The notes: generated by a model from the letters alone, not told the origin. A stretch of 18,959 nt of DNA from DASQHW01 sp038209365 (GCA_038209365.1 JBBQXS010000070.1:1-18959); one strand, 5' to 3'; positions 1 through 6,953 are shown, numbered from the stretch's first letter. Made by a program: numbers and translations.

Positions 1-130
1 ATGCGCTTCGACGAGATACCTGCCCATGTCCATCGGCGACTCCCACCTCGGTGTCGCCGATGTCTTGACACATCCCTCGCCGATGTCCTGAATTCAGACA
101 CCACTCCCTCCGCTGTGAGCCGATGGTGAT
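1..130. repeat. Short direct and inverted repeats, possible insertion-sequence end debris
   Basis: The motif TCGCCGATGTC occurs at 54-64 and again at 77-87, each followed by YTGA, and its inverse CATCGGCGA lies at 31-39. A perfect 10-base palindrome CTGAATTCAG is at 88-97. From memory, tandem TCGCCGATGTCYTGA units resemble sequence found beside IS481-type transposases in actinobacteria, but this is unverified and no transposase is present here. An open frame from base 1 to 129 (42 codons) shows no recognisable family. The rest, to 268, holds nothing I can support. Confidence 0.35.
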
Positions 131-268
131 GACACCGGTGAATGTTCCTGCGCCGGGACTGCACGGGTTCGGTGGAAAGGTCGTGATGATCGGGGTGGCG
201 GAGAGACGGAGTCGGTCGGGAAGCACGGCGTGCGGTTCGCCTTCCCGTTCGACGAGTCCGGTCATCGG

Positions 269-592
269 TCACACCCGTGGAGGGTCATAGGCTGCCATTC
301 CCGTCGCAATCACGTCCGCCACGAAGCCGTCTTCGTTCATCGGTTCGGCGCATGACCTACACATCATGAAGACCCACATTTCCTCGCCTACGGGAACCAT
401 GCCGGGATCGCAACCGAACTTCGCTACCGCGTAGTCGGCGATCCTTCTCTTGGCTTCGGTCTCCGCGGCGCCGAGGACGATCAGCAACGCGATGGGAACT
501 TCTGCCGGTCCGCGTATAGCGATGCTGGTGTCTGTGCGCCGCCGGCAGATGACGCACATTCCGCGGACGCCCTCGACATGTTCGTCGGTCAC
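269..592 (-). CDS. Small four-cysteine (zinc-ribbon-like) hypothetical protein
   Basis: A 107-residue protein I do not recognise. It has two CxxC knuckles, C13-x2-C16 near the N-terminus and C78-x2-C81 near the C-terminus, so it could bind one zinc as a treble-clef or ribbon. Between them is a hydrophobic stretch around residues 32-42 and a short charged helix-like segment (45-58). No signal peptide is evident. The GTG start at 592 is supported by a GAAAGG Shine-Dalgarno at 601-606 with an 8-base gap, and codon third positions are mostly G or C. It lies 58 bases downstream of metF on the same strand, so it could be co-transcribed. Function unknown; a regulatory or nucleic-acid-binding role is only a guess from the cysteines. 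Confidence 0.6.
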   Translation of the reverse strand: MTDEHVEGVRGMCVICRRRTDTSIAIRGPAEVPIALLIVLGAAETEAKRRIADYAVAKFGCDPGMVPVGEEMWVFMMCRSCAEPMNEDGFVADVIATGMAAYDPPRV

Positions 593-650
593 CGGAAACG
601 CCTTTCACTCGGGCAGGCGCCACTCAACGCCGCGCTCGAACATTGGCCCG

Positions 651-1508
651 TCAGGGAGCGAGGTCGAGGTTCGCGTAGATCTCGCGTGTCGCGGGTGAGC
701 GGTTGAGCGTGTAGAAGTGGAACGACGTGACGCCGCCGTCGATCAGCTCGCGACACAGGTCGGTTGCGGCGTCTACGCCGACTGCGTGCATCGCGTCGGG
801 ATCGTCCTCGTACCCCCGCAAGCGTTCCTCGAGCCAGCGCGGGAACGCCGCGCCGGACATCTCGGCCATGCGCTTCACCGATTTCACGTTGAGCACCGGC
901 ATGATGCCGGGGATCACGGGTGTCGTAACCCCGAGCGCGCGCAGGTCGTCGACGAAGGCGAACCACACCGGTGCCTCGAAGAAGAACTGCGACAACCCGA
1001 AATCCGCCTCGGCCAGCTTCTCGGCCTGCCGGCGACGGTCATCGGCGCGGTTCGTCGACGCCGGATGGCCCTCGGGATGCACGGCGACACCGACGGAGAA
1101 GTCGCCGAGCTCGCGCACGAGTGCGATGAGGTCGGAGGCGTGCGCGAGCTCACCGGGCGGAAGGTTGAGGTCCTTCGGAGGATCGCCCCCCAACGCGAGG
1201 ATGTTCTCGACGTCCGCGGTGCCGTAGCGGGTGATGATCGTCGACAGCTCGTCACGGGTATGGGCCGCGCACGTGAGGTGCGCCATTGCTGTGAGCGACG
1301 TCTCCCGATTGATGCGCACGACGATGTCGTGGGTCATCTCCCGGGTCGAGCCGCCCGCGCCGTAGGTCACCGAGACGAACGACGGCTGCAGTGGTTCGAG
1401 GTCGCGCAGCGTCTGCTCGAGCGTGCGCTCGGCCGCCGGTGTCTTGGGCGGGAAGAACTCGAAGGAGTAGCTCGGGCCGCCGGCGACGATGTCCGCGATC
1501 TTCGTCAT
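651..1508 (-). CDS. metF: Methylenetetrahydrofolate reductase (MetF)
   Basis: Cytosolic flavoprotein that reduces 5,10-methylene-THF to 5-methyl-THF, the methyl donor for methionine synthesis. At 285 residues it has the usual bacterial MetF length. Visible family motifs are SFEFFPPKTP (15-24, with E17 at the position of the catalytic glutamate), SVTYGAGGSTREMT (46-59), LALGGDPP (104-111, with the conserved aspartate D109), HPEGHP (144-149) and HFYTLNR (264-270). The ATG at 1508 has no clear Shine-Dalgarno; a TACGCT hexamer lies nine bases before it. It follows the csoR-permease pair by 88 bases on the same strand, but no functional link is apparent. The call is secure; whether it uses NADH or another donor cannot be read from the sequence. 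Confidence 0.95.
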   Translation of the reverse strand: MTKIADIVAGGPSYSFEFFPPKTPAAERTLEQTLRDLEPLQPSFVSVTYGAGGSTREMTHDIVVRINRETSLTAMAHLTCAAHTRDELSTIITRYGTADVENILALGGDPPKDLNLPPGELAHASDLIALVRELGDFSVGVAVHPEGHPASTNRADDRRRQAEKLAEADFGLSQFFFEAPVWFAFVDDLRALGVTTPVIPGIMPVLNVKSVKRMAEMSGAAFPRWLEERLRGYEDDPDAMHAVGVDAATDLCRELIDGGVTSFHFYTLNRSPATREIYANLDLAP

Positions 1509-1596
1509 CGGCCGCAGAGCGTAGTCAACCCCTCGAACCTCGCAAACGAGAAACCCAGACGAAGGCCGGCGATCGGCCCGTCAGGCGGAGCGGCAG

Positions 1597-2814
1597 TCAT
1601 CTTTTGGCATATTCCGCGTGGCAACCTTCCGAGCAGAACCACTCGTCGCGTCCATCGGATGTGAGATGCGCGGGAGCGTGCATCTTTTCCACTTGCATCC
1701 CGCAGACGGGATCGATCGCGTATCTCTCCGAGCCACGACGCATGCGATTCCGGTAAGCCAAATATGTCCGCACGAACAGCAAGATCGCGGCAAGGTTCAA
1801 GAACGTCGTGTAGTTCCACGCGAAATGCGTGGTCACCACGGAATGCGGACGGTCAGCCGGAACCGCGTCGAACAGCGCGAACACTCCTTCGACAACAAGC
1901 CCGGCGACGATTATCACCGCCCAGAAGGTGAGGAACAGCCGGAGCGCGAGGGCAGTGCCGTAGTACTTGCGATAGATCAGCAGCAACGGCAACGTGATGA
2001 GGTCGGCAAAGATGAAGCTGATCACGCCGCCGAAACCGATGCCCCCGTGCCACAGGGCCGCGGCCATGGGGACGTTGCCGATCGAGCACACGAAACTGAT
2101 CACGGCGATGATCGGGCCGAGCACGACGTTCTCGAGCGTCGTCCAGAACCCGTGGCCCTCGAAGAACAGATCGTTCCACCACTCCATCGGCACGAGCACC
2201 GCCAGAAAACCGGCGACGACGTAGCCGATCAGCAGCTCCCGGCGCAGCATCTTGACGTCGGAGATCGCAAACGTCGCGGCATCGCCCCAGGCCGCCTTGC
2301 TGCCAAGGGGTGCACCGTGCTCGTGCTGAGCGCCGCCCGGCTCGATCCGTTGCCGGGCCGCGTGCACGAGCTTCGGCGAGAACACGACTCCGCCGACGAG
2401 CGCGAGGAGCACGATCATCACGGGTCCGCCGATGAACTCGGCGAGCGCGAACTGCCAGCCGAGCAGCACGAGCATGGCGATACCGAGCTCGAGCACGAGA
2501 TTCGTCGACGCGAACATGAAGATCATCGCGGTCGTGAAGTCGGCACCCTTTTGGAACAGGGACTTCGCCATCGCCGTCGCGGCATATGAACAGCTCGACG
2601 AGACCATGCCGAAGCCCGACGCGCGCGCCACTGCGGCGGGCCGGCGACTGCCCATGACGCGCTGCATCTGGTCTTTCGACACGAACGCCTGCACCACGCC
2701 CGACAACGTGAACCCGAGCACGAGCGCCCACAGCGTCTCCCAGAACATGAAGAACGCTTCGCGCATGCTGTCGCCCAGGTCGGCGAGCGAGACGAACCCG
2801 AGCACCAGCGTCAC
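1597..2814 (-). CDS. YraQ/DUF318-type permease with C-terminal YHS domain, probable metal efflux
   Basis: A 405-residue inner-membrane protein with about eight hydrophobic segments in two halves. Each half has a cysteine motif: SSSCSYAA around C75 and FVCSIGNVPMA around C243. This fits the UPF0718/DUF318 permeases, some of which are described as Cu/Zn or organoarsenical exporters. A histidine-bearing loop (EHG near 165) separates the halves. Residues 365-405 form a YHS domain (DPVCGM at 368-373, FCSEGC at 393-398), a metal-binding or delivery module also seen on copper ATPases. The GTG start at 2814 overlaps the csoR stop in a GTGA quartet, implying translational coupling. The open frame continues upstream to 3258, but that part is the antisense shadow of csoR. 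Copper export is inferred from csoR; zinc, arsenic or another metal is possible. Confidence 0.85.
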   Translation of the reverse strand: MTLVLGFVSLADLGDSMREAFFMFWETLWALVLGFTLSGVVQAFVSKDQMQRVMGSRRPAAVARASGFGMVSSSCSYAATAMAKSLFQKGADFTTAMIFMFASTNLVLELGIAMLVLLGWQFALAEFIGGPVMIVLLALVGGVVFSPKLVHAARQRIEPGGAQHEHGAPLGSKAAWGDAATFAISDVKMLRRELLIGYVVAGFLAVLVPMEWWNDLFFEGHGFWTTLENVVLGPIIAVISFVCSIGNVPMAAALWHGGIGFGGVISFIFADLITLPLLLIYRKYYGTALALRLFLTFWAVIIVAGLVVEGVFALFDAVPADRPHSVVTTHFAWNYTTFLNLAAILLFVRTYLAYRNRMRRGSERYAIDPVCGMQVEKMHAPAHLTSDGRDEWFCSEGCHAEYAKR

Positions 2815-3092
2815 GACCGGACCAACCTCGCGATCGCTGCCGACGCCTCGGCCACCTTGTCCTGAGCCGCATCGCCCCCTTGCGCGAGCGCGTCGGCGAC
2901 ACAATGCGCAAGGTGCTCGTCGAGGAGCTCCAATGCGACTGCTTGCAGCGCCTTGGTCGCCGCCGCGATCTGGGTCAGCACGTCGATGCAGTACGCGTCT
3001 TCGTCGACCATCCGGTGGACGCCGCGCACTTGACCTTCGACCCTGCGCAACCGCTGCTGAATCGCGCTCTTCTTGTCCTCGTACCCTGCCAT
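2811..3092 (-). CDS. csoR: CsoR-family copper-sensing repressor
   Basis: A 93-residue all-helical DNA-binding repressor of the DUF156/CsoR family that leaves its operator on binding Cu(I). The conserved helix reads IQQRLRRVEGQVRGVHRMV (11-29). The copper ligands follow the C-H-C pattern: C35 in AYCIDVL, H60 and C64 in DEHLAHC. Second-shell Y34 and a glutamate at 82 are close to the positions known from Mycobacterium CsoR, so copper rather than Ni/Co or formaldehyde sensing is favoured. I chose the ATG at 3092 over the upstream in-frame start at 3224 because the family begins about here and a palindromic operator and -10 box lie immediately before it. It is coupled to the permease by a four-base overlap and is probably autoregulated. 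Confidence 0.93.
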   Translation of the reverse strand: MAGYEDKKSAIQQRLRRVEGQVRGVHRMVDEDAYCIDVLTQIAAATKALQAVALELLDEHLAHCVADALAQGGDAAQDKVAEASAAIARLVRS

Positions 3093-3098
3093 GCTCGT

Positions 3099-3104
3099 AC
3101 CATA
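3099..3104 (-). promoter_or_regulatory. -10 box of csoR, probable leaderless start
   Basis: On the minus strand TATGGT is followed by six bases and then the csoR ATG at 3092, so transcription would be expected to begin at the A of the ATG. There is no Shine-Dalgarno. The hexamer shares its first three bases with the CsoR operator. No good TTGACA-like -35 is visible. Confidence 0.6.
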
Positions 3105-3118
3105 CCCCTGTAGGGTAT
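3102..3118. promoter_or_regulatory. CsoR-type operator palindrome
   Basis: The plus strand reads ATACCC-CTGTA-GGGTAT: perfect six-base arms around a five-base centre, ten bases before the csoR start. This matches the A/T-flanked C-run/G-run palindromes bound by CsoR proteins. It overlaps the -10 hexamer at 3099-3104 and lies within the -10/-35 spacer, so bound CsoR would block RNA polymerase. Confidence 0.82.
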
Positions 3119-3136
3119 AGACACCAGGGGCATAGA

Positions 3137-3502
3137 GTGCGGGAACGACCGTCGCAGGTCGTACTGCCGGTGATCCCGAACCCGCCGGCAGGTATCCCGG
3201 CCGCGTTGCCGGCCTGCGGCTCACTGCGCGGCGAGCCGTGCCGCGCCGCGTTGGGCAACGGGGCGGCCTCCGCGGTCAGCGCGACACTGCACCGTCACGA
3301 CGCGCTGGTCGAGTGGACCGCCGCGAGCTCGCGTCACTTCTTCGAGGTGACCGCCATCTACTCCGGCGGCGTGGCTGTGGCCGCGACCCCGTCGAACACG
3401 GTGTCACTTCCCCATTGCCACCGAGGCCACCACAAACACAAGCCGCATCACCCGAACGACGGGCACACGCCGGCCTCAGGTCGTGCGGGAGCCCGGTTCT
3501 AG
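3137..3502 (+). CDS. Doubtful small ORF: FN3-like fragment with His-rich tail
   Basis: A 121-codon frame beginning with GTG, six bases after AGGGG (3126-3130). Its third codon positions are overwhelmingly G/C, especially over 3180-3410, as expected of coding sequence in this genome. The stretch HFFEVTAIYSGG to TPSNTVSLP resembles the last strands of a fibronectin type III domain, but the middle strands seem to be missing, so this may be a gene remnant. The tail holds eight histidines within about 20 residues, then a basic end. No signal peptide or membrane segment is seen. It is divergent from csoR, and its TAG stop lies inside the putative -10 box of the next gene. It could be a metal-binding small protein, a degraded secreted protein, or chance. 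No other gene fits the 3093-3511 gap. Confidence 0.35.
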   Translation: MRERPSQVVLPVIPNPPAGIPAALPACGSLRGEPCRAALGNGAASAVSATLHRHDALVEWTAASSRHFFEVTAIYSGGVAVAATPSNTVSLPHCHRGHHKHKPHHPNDGHTPASGRAGARF

Positions 3503-3505
3503 ACT
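3500..3505 (+). promoter_or_regulatory. -10 box of the FrhB-like gene, probable leaderless start
   Basis: TAGACT is followed by six bases (CCGCGA) and the ATG at 3512, placing the expected transcription start on the ATG. There is no Shine-Dalgarno. The arrangement is almost identical to that before the ferredoxin gene at 18723. Confidence 0.6.
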
Positions 3506-3511
3506 CCGCGA

Positions 3512-4660
3512 ATGGTCGACACCGCCCCCACTGCGCCGCCCGCAAAGGAACGATGGGGCTTCTCGTGGAAGCACCTCTACGACGAGGTCGTCACGTCGGG
3601 CTTGTGCACGGGCTGCGCGGGTTGCGTGATCGCGTGCCCCCACGACGTGCTGTCGTACGACGACACCAACGGCGTCTACAAGCCGATCCAGATCGAGAAC
3701 GACTACGGCGGGCCGCGTGACTGCAGTCACGGCGACAAGGCATGCACGTCGTGCACGCGCGCGTGCCCGCGGTTCCGGGCGTGGGAGCCGGAGATCGACA
3801 CGTTCCTGTTCGGCCGGCCCCGCGAGCCCGACGAGATGAGCGGCGTCTTCAAGGACATTTGCCTGGCGCGCGCCGCGGACGGAGAGCTGCACGAGGTCGG
3901 CCAGGATGGAGGCCTCGTGTCCGCGATGCTCGTGTACGCGCTCGAGAACGACATCATCGACGCCGCCCTCGTGTCGTACCTCGAAGGTGACGGCTCGTCG
4001 TGGAAGGCGATCCCCGGAATCGCGCGTACGCGTGCCGACGTGATCGCGTCCGCCGGGAGCCGCTACACATACTCGGCGAACACGCTCGCGTACAACGACC
4101 TCGAGAAGGACGACGAGCGCATCGCGCTGGTGGGCATGTCGTGCCAGTCGTCGATCCCACCCGTGATGAAACAGCGCAAGGCCGGCAAGGTCGCCCGCCG
4201 TCTCACCCTGTCGATCGGCCTCCTGTGCTCGAAGACGTTCGACGACGCGATCTTCGAGGAGCTGTTCGAGGCGAAGTACGGCTTGAAGAAGCAAGACATG
4301 AAGAAGATGAACATCAAGGGCGTGTTCCAGATCTGGATGAACAACGGCGACTACCACGAGGTGCCGCTGAAGGAATGCCACGCGTGGACGCGTGAGGGCT
4401 GCAAGCTGTGCCCAGATTTCGCGGCGGAGCACGCCGACATCTCAACCGGCGGCATCGGCAAGTACAACGACTGGACGCTCACCATCGTGCGGACCGACGC
4501 GGGGCGCGAGTTGATGGAGCGGATGCTCGCCGACGGCGTGATCCAGACCCGGCCCGGTGACGACGATCCCGACGCCATCGCCTTGATGCACAAGCTGTCG
4601 AAGAAGTCGCGGAAGCGCTGGCCGGAGTTCGCGTTGCCGGAACCCAAGCTCGGCGTGTGA
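3512..4660 (+). CDS. FrhB/FdhB-family coenzyme F420 hydrogenase/dehydrogenase beta-subunit-like Fe-S flavoprotein
   Basis: A 382-residue cytosolic redox protein. The N-terminus carries a ferredoxin-type cluster C32-x2-C35-x2-C38-x3-C42-P, then C71 and C78-x2-C81-x3-C85-P for a second cluster. The middle and C-terminal parts match the FrhB_FdhB domains: QDGGLVSAML (131-140), GMSCQSS (208-214), GLLCS (236-240) and a further cysteine set C289, C297, C300, followed by the GGIGKYNDWT glycine-rich segment. In characterised members this unit passes electrons between F420H2 (via FAD) and Fe-S proteins. No hydrogenase or formate dehydrogenase subunits adjoin it, so it probably works as a stand-alone F420:ferredoxin-type oxidoreductase; this is inference. 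Its stop overlaps the next start (GTGA). The physiological partner cannot be told; the 4Fe-4S ferredoxin at 18723 is one candidate but is far away. Confidence 0.85.
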   Translation: MVDTAPTAPPAKERWGFSWKHLYDEVVTSGLCTGCAGCVIACPHDVLSYDDTNGVYKPIQIENDYGGPRDCSHGDKACTSCTRACPRFRAWEPEIDTFLFGRPREPDEMSGVFKDICLARAADGELHEVGQDGGLVSAMLVYALENDIIDAALVSYLEGDGSSWKAIPGIARTRADVIASAGSRYTYSANTLAYNDLEKDDERIALVGMSCQSSIPPVMKQRKAGKVARRLTLSIGLLCSKTFDDAIFEELFEAKYGLKKQDMKKMNIKGVFQIWMNNGDYHEVPLKECHAWTREGCKLCPDFAAEHADISTGGIGKYNDWTLTIVRTDAGRELMERMLADGVIQTRPGDDDPDAIALMHKLSKKSRKRWPEFALPEPKLGV

Positions 4661-4950
4661 CCCTTCTCGTCGCCCTGACGACGGACTTGATGGACCGCTC
4701 GCGTCTCAGCGCTGCGCTCCCGGACGTGCAGTTCAGCCTCGATGCCGACGCCGGCGTCGTGATCGTCGACCTCGCGCGCGGCGTCGAGCAGGTGACGTCG
4801 ATACGTGCATCGCATCCGAACGCGCGGATCGTGTGCTACGGCCCGCACGTCGACGACGCGTCGTTGGACGCGGCGCGCGCCGCGGGCGCCGACGTCGTGC
4901 TCCCCCGGTCCCGCTTCTTCCGCGATCCGGCGGCGGCATTGAGGGACTAG
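4657..4950 (+). CDS. Small receiver-like protein coupled to the FrhB-like gene
   Basis: A 97-residue protein with an alternating beta/alpha pattern like a shortened response-regulator receiver: an N-terminal strand LLVALTTD, VVIVDL (34-39, aspartate at 38), ARIVCYG (56-62), then AGADVVLPRSRFF (76-88), where receivers usually have GADDYLxKP. The usual acidic pair near the first strand is absent, the invariant lysine is not at its place (arginines instead), and there is no output domain, so it is probably a non-phosphorylated pseudo-receiver. The GTG at 4657 shares a GTGA quartet with the upstream stop, so both proteins are probably made together. A partner or regulator of the F420-type enzyme is plausible but not shown. 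Confidence 0.7.
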   Translation: MTLLVALTTDLMDRSRLSAALPDVQFSLDADAGVVIVDLARGVEQVTSIRASHPNARIVCYGPHVDDASLDAARAAGADVVLPRSRFFRDPAAALRD

Positions 4951-4960
4951 GGGCAAACAC

Positions 4961-5698
4961 CTAGATCGTGGGCCAGGGGTAGGAGTGGTAGTCGCGGTCG
5001 GGCTCGGGGAGGACACCGGTCGCGAGGAGGTGCTCGGTGCGGGCGCGCAACGCGTCGAGCTCGAACCGGTCCAGCAACTGCCGCAGGTTGTCGCCGAGCG
5101 CGCCACCGCACACGTCGTCGAGCAAGCGGTGCAGGTCGGTACACACGTCGGGCAGCACCGGCTCTCCGGCGAAGTCCCAGATGACGGTGCGGAGCTTCCA
5201 CATCGGATGGAACGAGACGCCGTGGTCGATACCGAAAACGCGCCCGTCGCCGTTCGCACGCAGGCAATGGCCGCCCTTGCGATCGGTGTTGTTGATGACC
5301 ACGTCGAACGCCGCCATACGCCGAAAGGCGTCCTGGTGGGCGGCGAGCAACGTGAAGTAGTGCTCTTCGGGATCGTGATCGACGAACCGTTGCATCATGC
5401 CGATGCCCGCCGGTCCGTCGCGTAGCACGGTGTCGGGCACGAGGTTCCATCCGAGCGCGTGTGAGATCTCGTACGCCGCGACCTCGCGATGGCACAGCGT
5501 GCCGCGTGGGAAGTCCCAGAGCGGTCGCTCACCCCGCTGGGGCTTGTAGATCGCGAGCAACTCGTCGCCTTCGAGGGAGCAATTGACGAGGAACGTCGCG
5601 TTCGACGACCACGGCATGCGGCCGAGCACGTCGGCGTCGCCGTCGCGCAACACCTCTGCCGCGCGTTCCTCCGTCACATGGCTCTGTGGCTCAGCCAT
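4961..5698 (-). CDS. SCO1664-family protein, PI3/4-kinase-like fold
   Basis: A 245-residue cytosolic protein of an actinobacterial family distantly related to phosphatidylinositol 3/4-kinases. Kinase-like elements are visible: the nucleotide-lysine strand LLAIYKP (48-53, K52), the REVAAYE helix (71-77, E72), the catalytic-loop-like DVVINNTDRKGGH (132-144) and the metal-binding-like GIDHGVSF (156-163). No substrate is known to me. The ATG at 5698 is chosen; a GTG at 5722 in the same frame is an alternative giving eight more residues. It is last in an operon after the phosphomutase and DUF3090. In many actinobacteria the next gene in this order is mshC (mycothiol cysteine ligase), but here the operon ends and meets the convergent 4657-4950 gene. 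Confidence 0.87.
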   Translation of the reverse strand: MAEPQSHVTEERAAEVLRDGDADVLGRMPWSSNATFLVNCSLEGDELLAIYKPQRGERPLWDFPRGTLCHREVAAYEISHALGWNLVPDTVLRDGPAGIGMMQRFVDHDPEEHYFTLLAAHQDAFRRMAAFDVVINNTDRKGGHCLRANGDGRVFGIDHGVSFHPMWKLRTVIWDFAGEPVLPDVCTDLHRLLDDVCGGALGDNLRQLLDRFELDALRARTEHLLATGVLPEPDRDYHSYPWPTI

Positions 5699-5737
5699 CC
5701 CTCGGCTCCGCTCCGTCCGCACAGGCGGCAGGAGCCA

Positions 5738-6259
5738 TCAGTTCCACCGTGGGCAGATGTGCCCGTCGGGTTCCATCGGGAAGTCGCACAGCTGGCAGCG
5801 TGGCCGCCCGGCTTCGACCGCGGCCACGCCGTTGCGCGCCATGGCGCGCACCTGGGACCGGGTGGCGTACAGGCGGGCGATGTGGCCCTCGGTCTCGTCG
5901 AGCGGGGGCGGCGCCTCTTCGTCGTCGGACGCGTCCTCGCGCAGCTCGATGAGCACGAGATGACGGTCGGGGTCGTAGCCGATACCGATCAGCCGCGCTC
6001 GAAACAGCGGCTCGTCCTCGGTGACCACTCCCGCCACCGTGCCCGCCGAACCGGGCGGCTCCTCGGGGTCTTCTTCGGCGATCTTGTCGAGGAACTGGTT
6101 CGCTTCCGACGCGAGCAGCTGCACCTGCTCCTTCTCGACAAGCACCGACAACACCGCGGATCCCTTGCGCGCCTGGATCACGAAGGTGCGCTGGCCGGGA
6201 GTACCGAAGGCGCCTGCGCCGATGTCGTCCACGGGATCGAACTCGATGAGATCAGTCAC
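5738..6259 (-). CDS. DUF3090-family protein
   Basis: A 173-residue protein of unknown function restricted, as far as I know, to Actinobacteria and usually found between the MSMEG_4193-type phosphomutase and the SCO1664-type protein, as here. The N-terminus DLIEFDPVDDIGAGAFG and the strand-rich middle (RTFVIQARKGSAVLSVLVEK) are typical. The C-terminus has a likely zinc site, C155-x2-C158 with H167-x-C169, in CQLCDFPMEPDGHICP. The GTG at 6259 was chosen because the family begins with this segment and it overlaps the upstream stop by eight bases, implying coupled translation. The open frame extends to 6352, but that part is out-of-frame shadow of the phosphomutase C-terminus. Confidence 0.9.
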   Translation of the reverse strand: MTDLIEFDPVDDIGAGAFGTPGQRTFVIQARKGSAVLSVLVEKEQVQLLASEANQFLDKIAEEDPEEPPGSAGTVAGVVTEDEPLFRARLIGIGYDPDRHLVLIELREDASDDEEAPPPLDETEGHIARLYATRSQVRAMARNGVAAVEAGRPRCQLCDFPMEPDGHICPRWN

Positions 6260-6953
6260 TCGGCGGGACCGCTTCGGTTGCGGGGGCCTCGGGCTCCGGG
6301 AGCAGATCGTCGAGACCGCCCGTGTCGTTGCACTTGACGAGCATGCAGCCATAGGCGTGGAAGTCGAAGACCGTCACCGATGCCGGCGACACGTGCACAC
6401 GCTGGAAGAGGTCGAGGTGCATGCCGGTGTAATGCGCGATCGCCGACTTGATCGGGTCCGCGTGGCTGACGACCACGACGGTCTCGTGCGGATGGCGAGC
6501 GATGACGTCGTCGAGGGTGCCGACCGTTCGCGCCTGCATCTCGCGGATTGATTCGCCGTTCGGGAACCGAGCCCTCGAGGGTGCCACCTGCACGACCTTC
6601 CACTCCTCGGTTTTCGCCAGATCCGCGATTTTCCCCCCCGTCCAGTCGCCGTAATCAGCCTCGATCACGCCCGGCAGCGGCTGCACCTCGAGGTTGTGGT
6701 GCGCGGCAATGCGCTGCGCCGTCTGGGTCGTGCGTTCGATCGGGCTCGCGTACACCGCCGCAATCGTCAACTTCGCGAGGCGCTGCGCCGCCGCCTCTGC
6801 TTGCCCGACTCCTTTGTCGGAGAGGTCGACGCCCGGCATCCGGCCCGAGAGCAGCGGCCCGGTGTGCGCGGTGACGGCGTGGCGCACCAACACCAGACGT
6901 GTTGGCGGCTTCGGTTTCTTGTCTTGGTGCTCCTCGACGTCCGCCTCAGCCAT
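6252..6953 (-). CDS. Histidine phosphatase / MSMEG_4193-family putative phosphomutase
   Basis: A 233-residue cytosolic member of the histidine phosphatase (phosphoglycerate-mutase-like) superfamily. The phosphate-accepting histidine lies in LVLVRHAVTAHTG (20-32, R24-H25), the general acid region in IEADYGDWTGG (97-107), and the second histidine in VVVSHADPIK (160-169, H164). Residue 26 is alanine rather than the glycine of the common RHG triad. The C-terminus is an acidic, proline-rich tail. It heads the operon with DUF3090 and SCO1664. A TATCCT hexamer (6962-6967) lies eight bases before the ATG and no Shine-Dalgarno is present, so the transcript may be leaderless. The true substrate is unknown. 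Confidence 0.9.
   Translation of the reverse strand: MAEADVEEHQDKKPKPPTRLVLVRHAVTAHTGPLLSGRMPGVDLSDKGVGQAEAAAQRLAKLTIAAVYASPIERTTQTAQRIAAHHNLEVQPLPGVIEADYGDWTGGKIADLAKTEEWKVVQVAPSRARFPNGESIREMQARTVGTLDDVIARHPHETVVVVSHADPIKSAIAHYTGMHLDLFQRVHVSPASVTVFDFHAYGCMLVKCNDTGGLDDLLPEPEAPATEAVPPSD

Noticed and set aside
123..290. 55-codon plus-strand ORF starting ATG at 123
   Set aside because: No Shine-Dalgarno or -10 box, overlaps the end of the four-cysteine gene, and the second half looks like shadow sequence.
645..1585. 11-base repeat GGCCCGTCAGG at 645-655 and 1575-1585, both near gene ends
   Set aside because: An 11-base match is expected many times by chance in a window this size, and no flanking similarity or hairpin supports it.
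717..1664. Long plus-strand open frame opposite metF
   Set aside because: Arginine-, valine- and glutamate-rich shadow of a high-GC gene; metF motifs are on the minus strand.
2815..3258. Longer 5' end of the permease frame, to 3258
   Set aside because: It runs antisense-free but out of frame through csoR on the same strand, is arginine-rich with no family match, and the GTGA junction at 2811-2814 gives a natural start.
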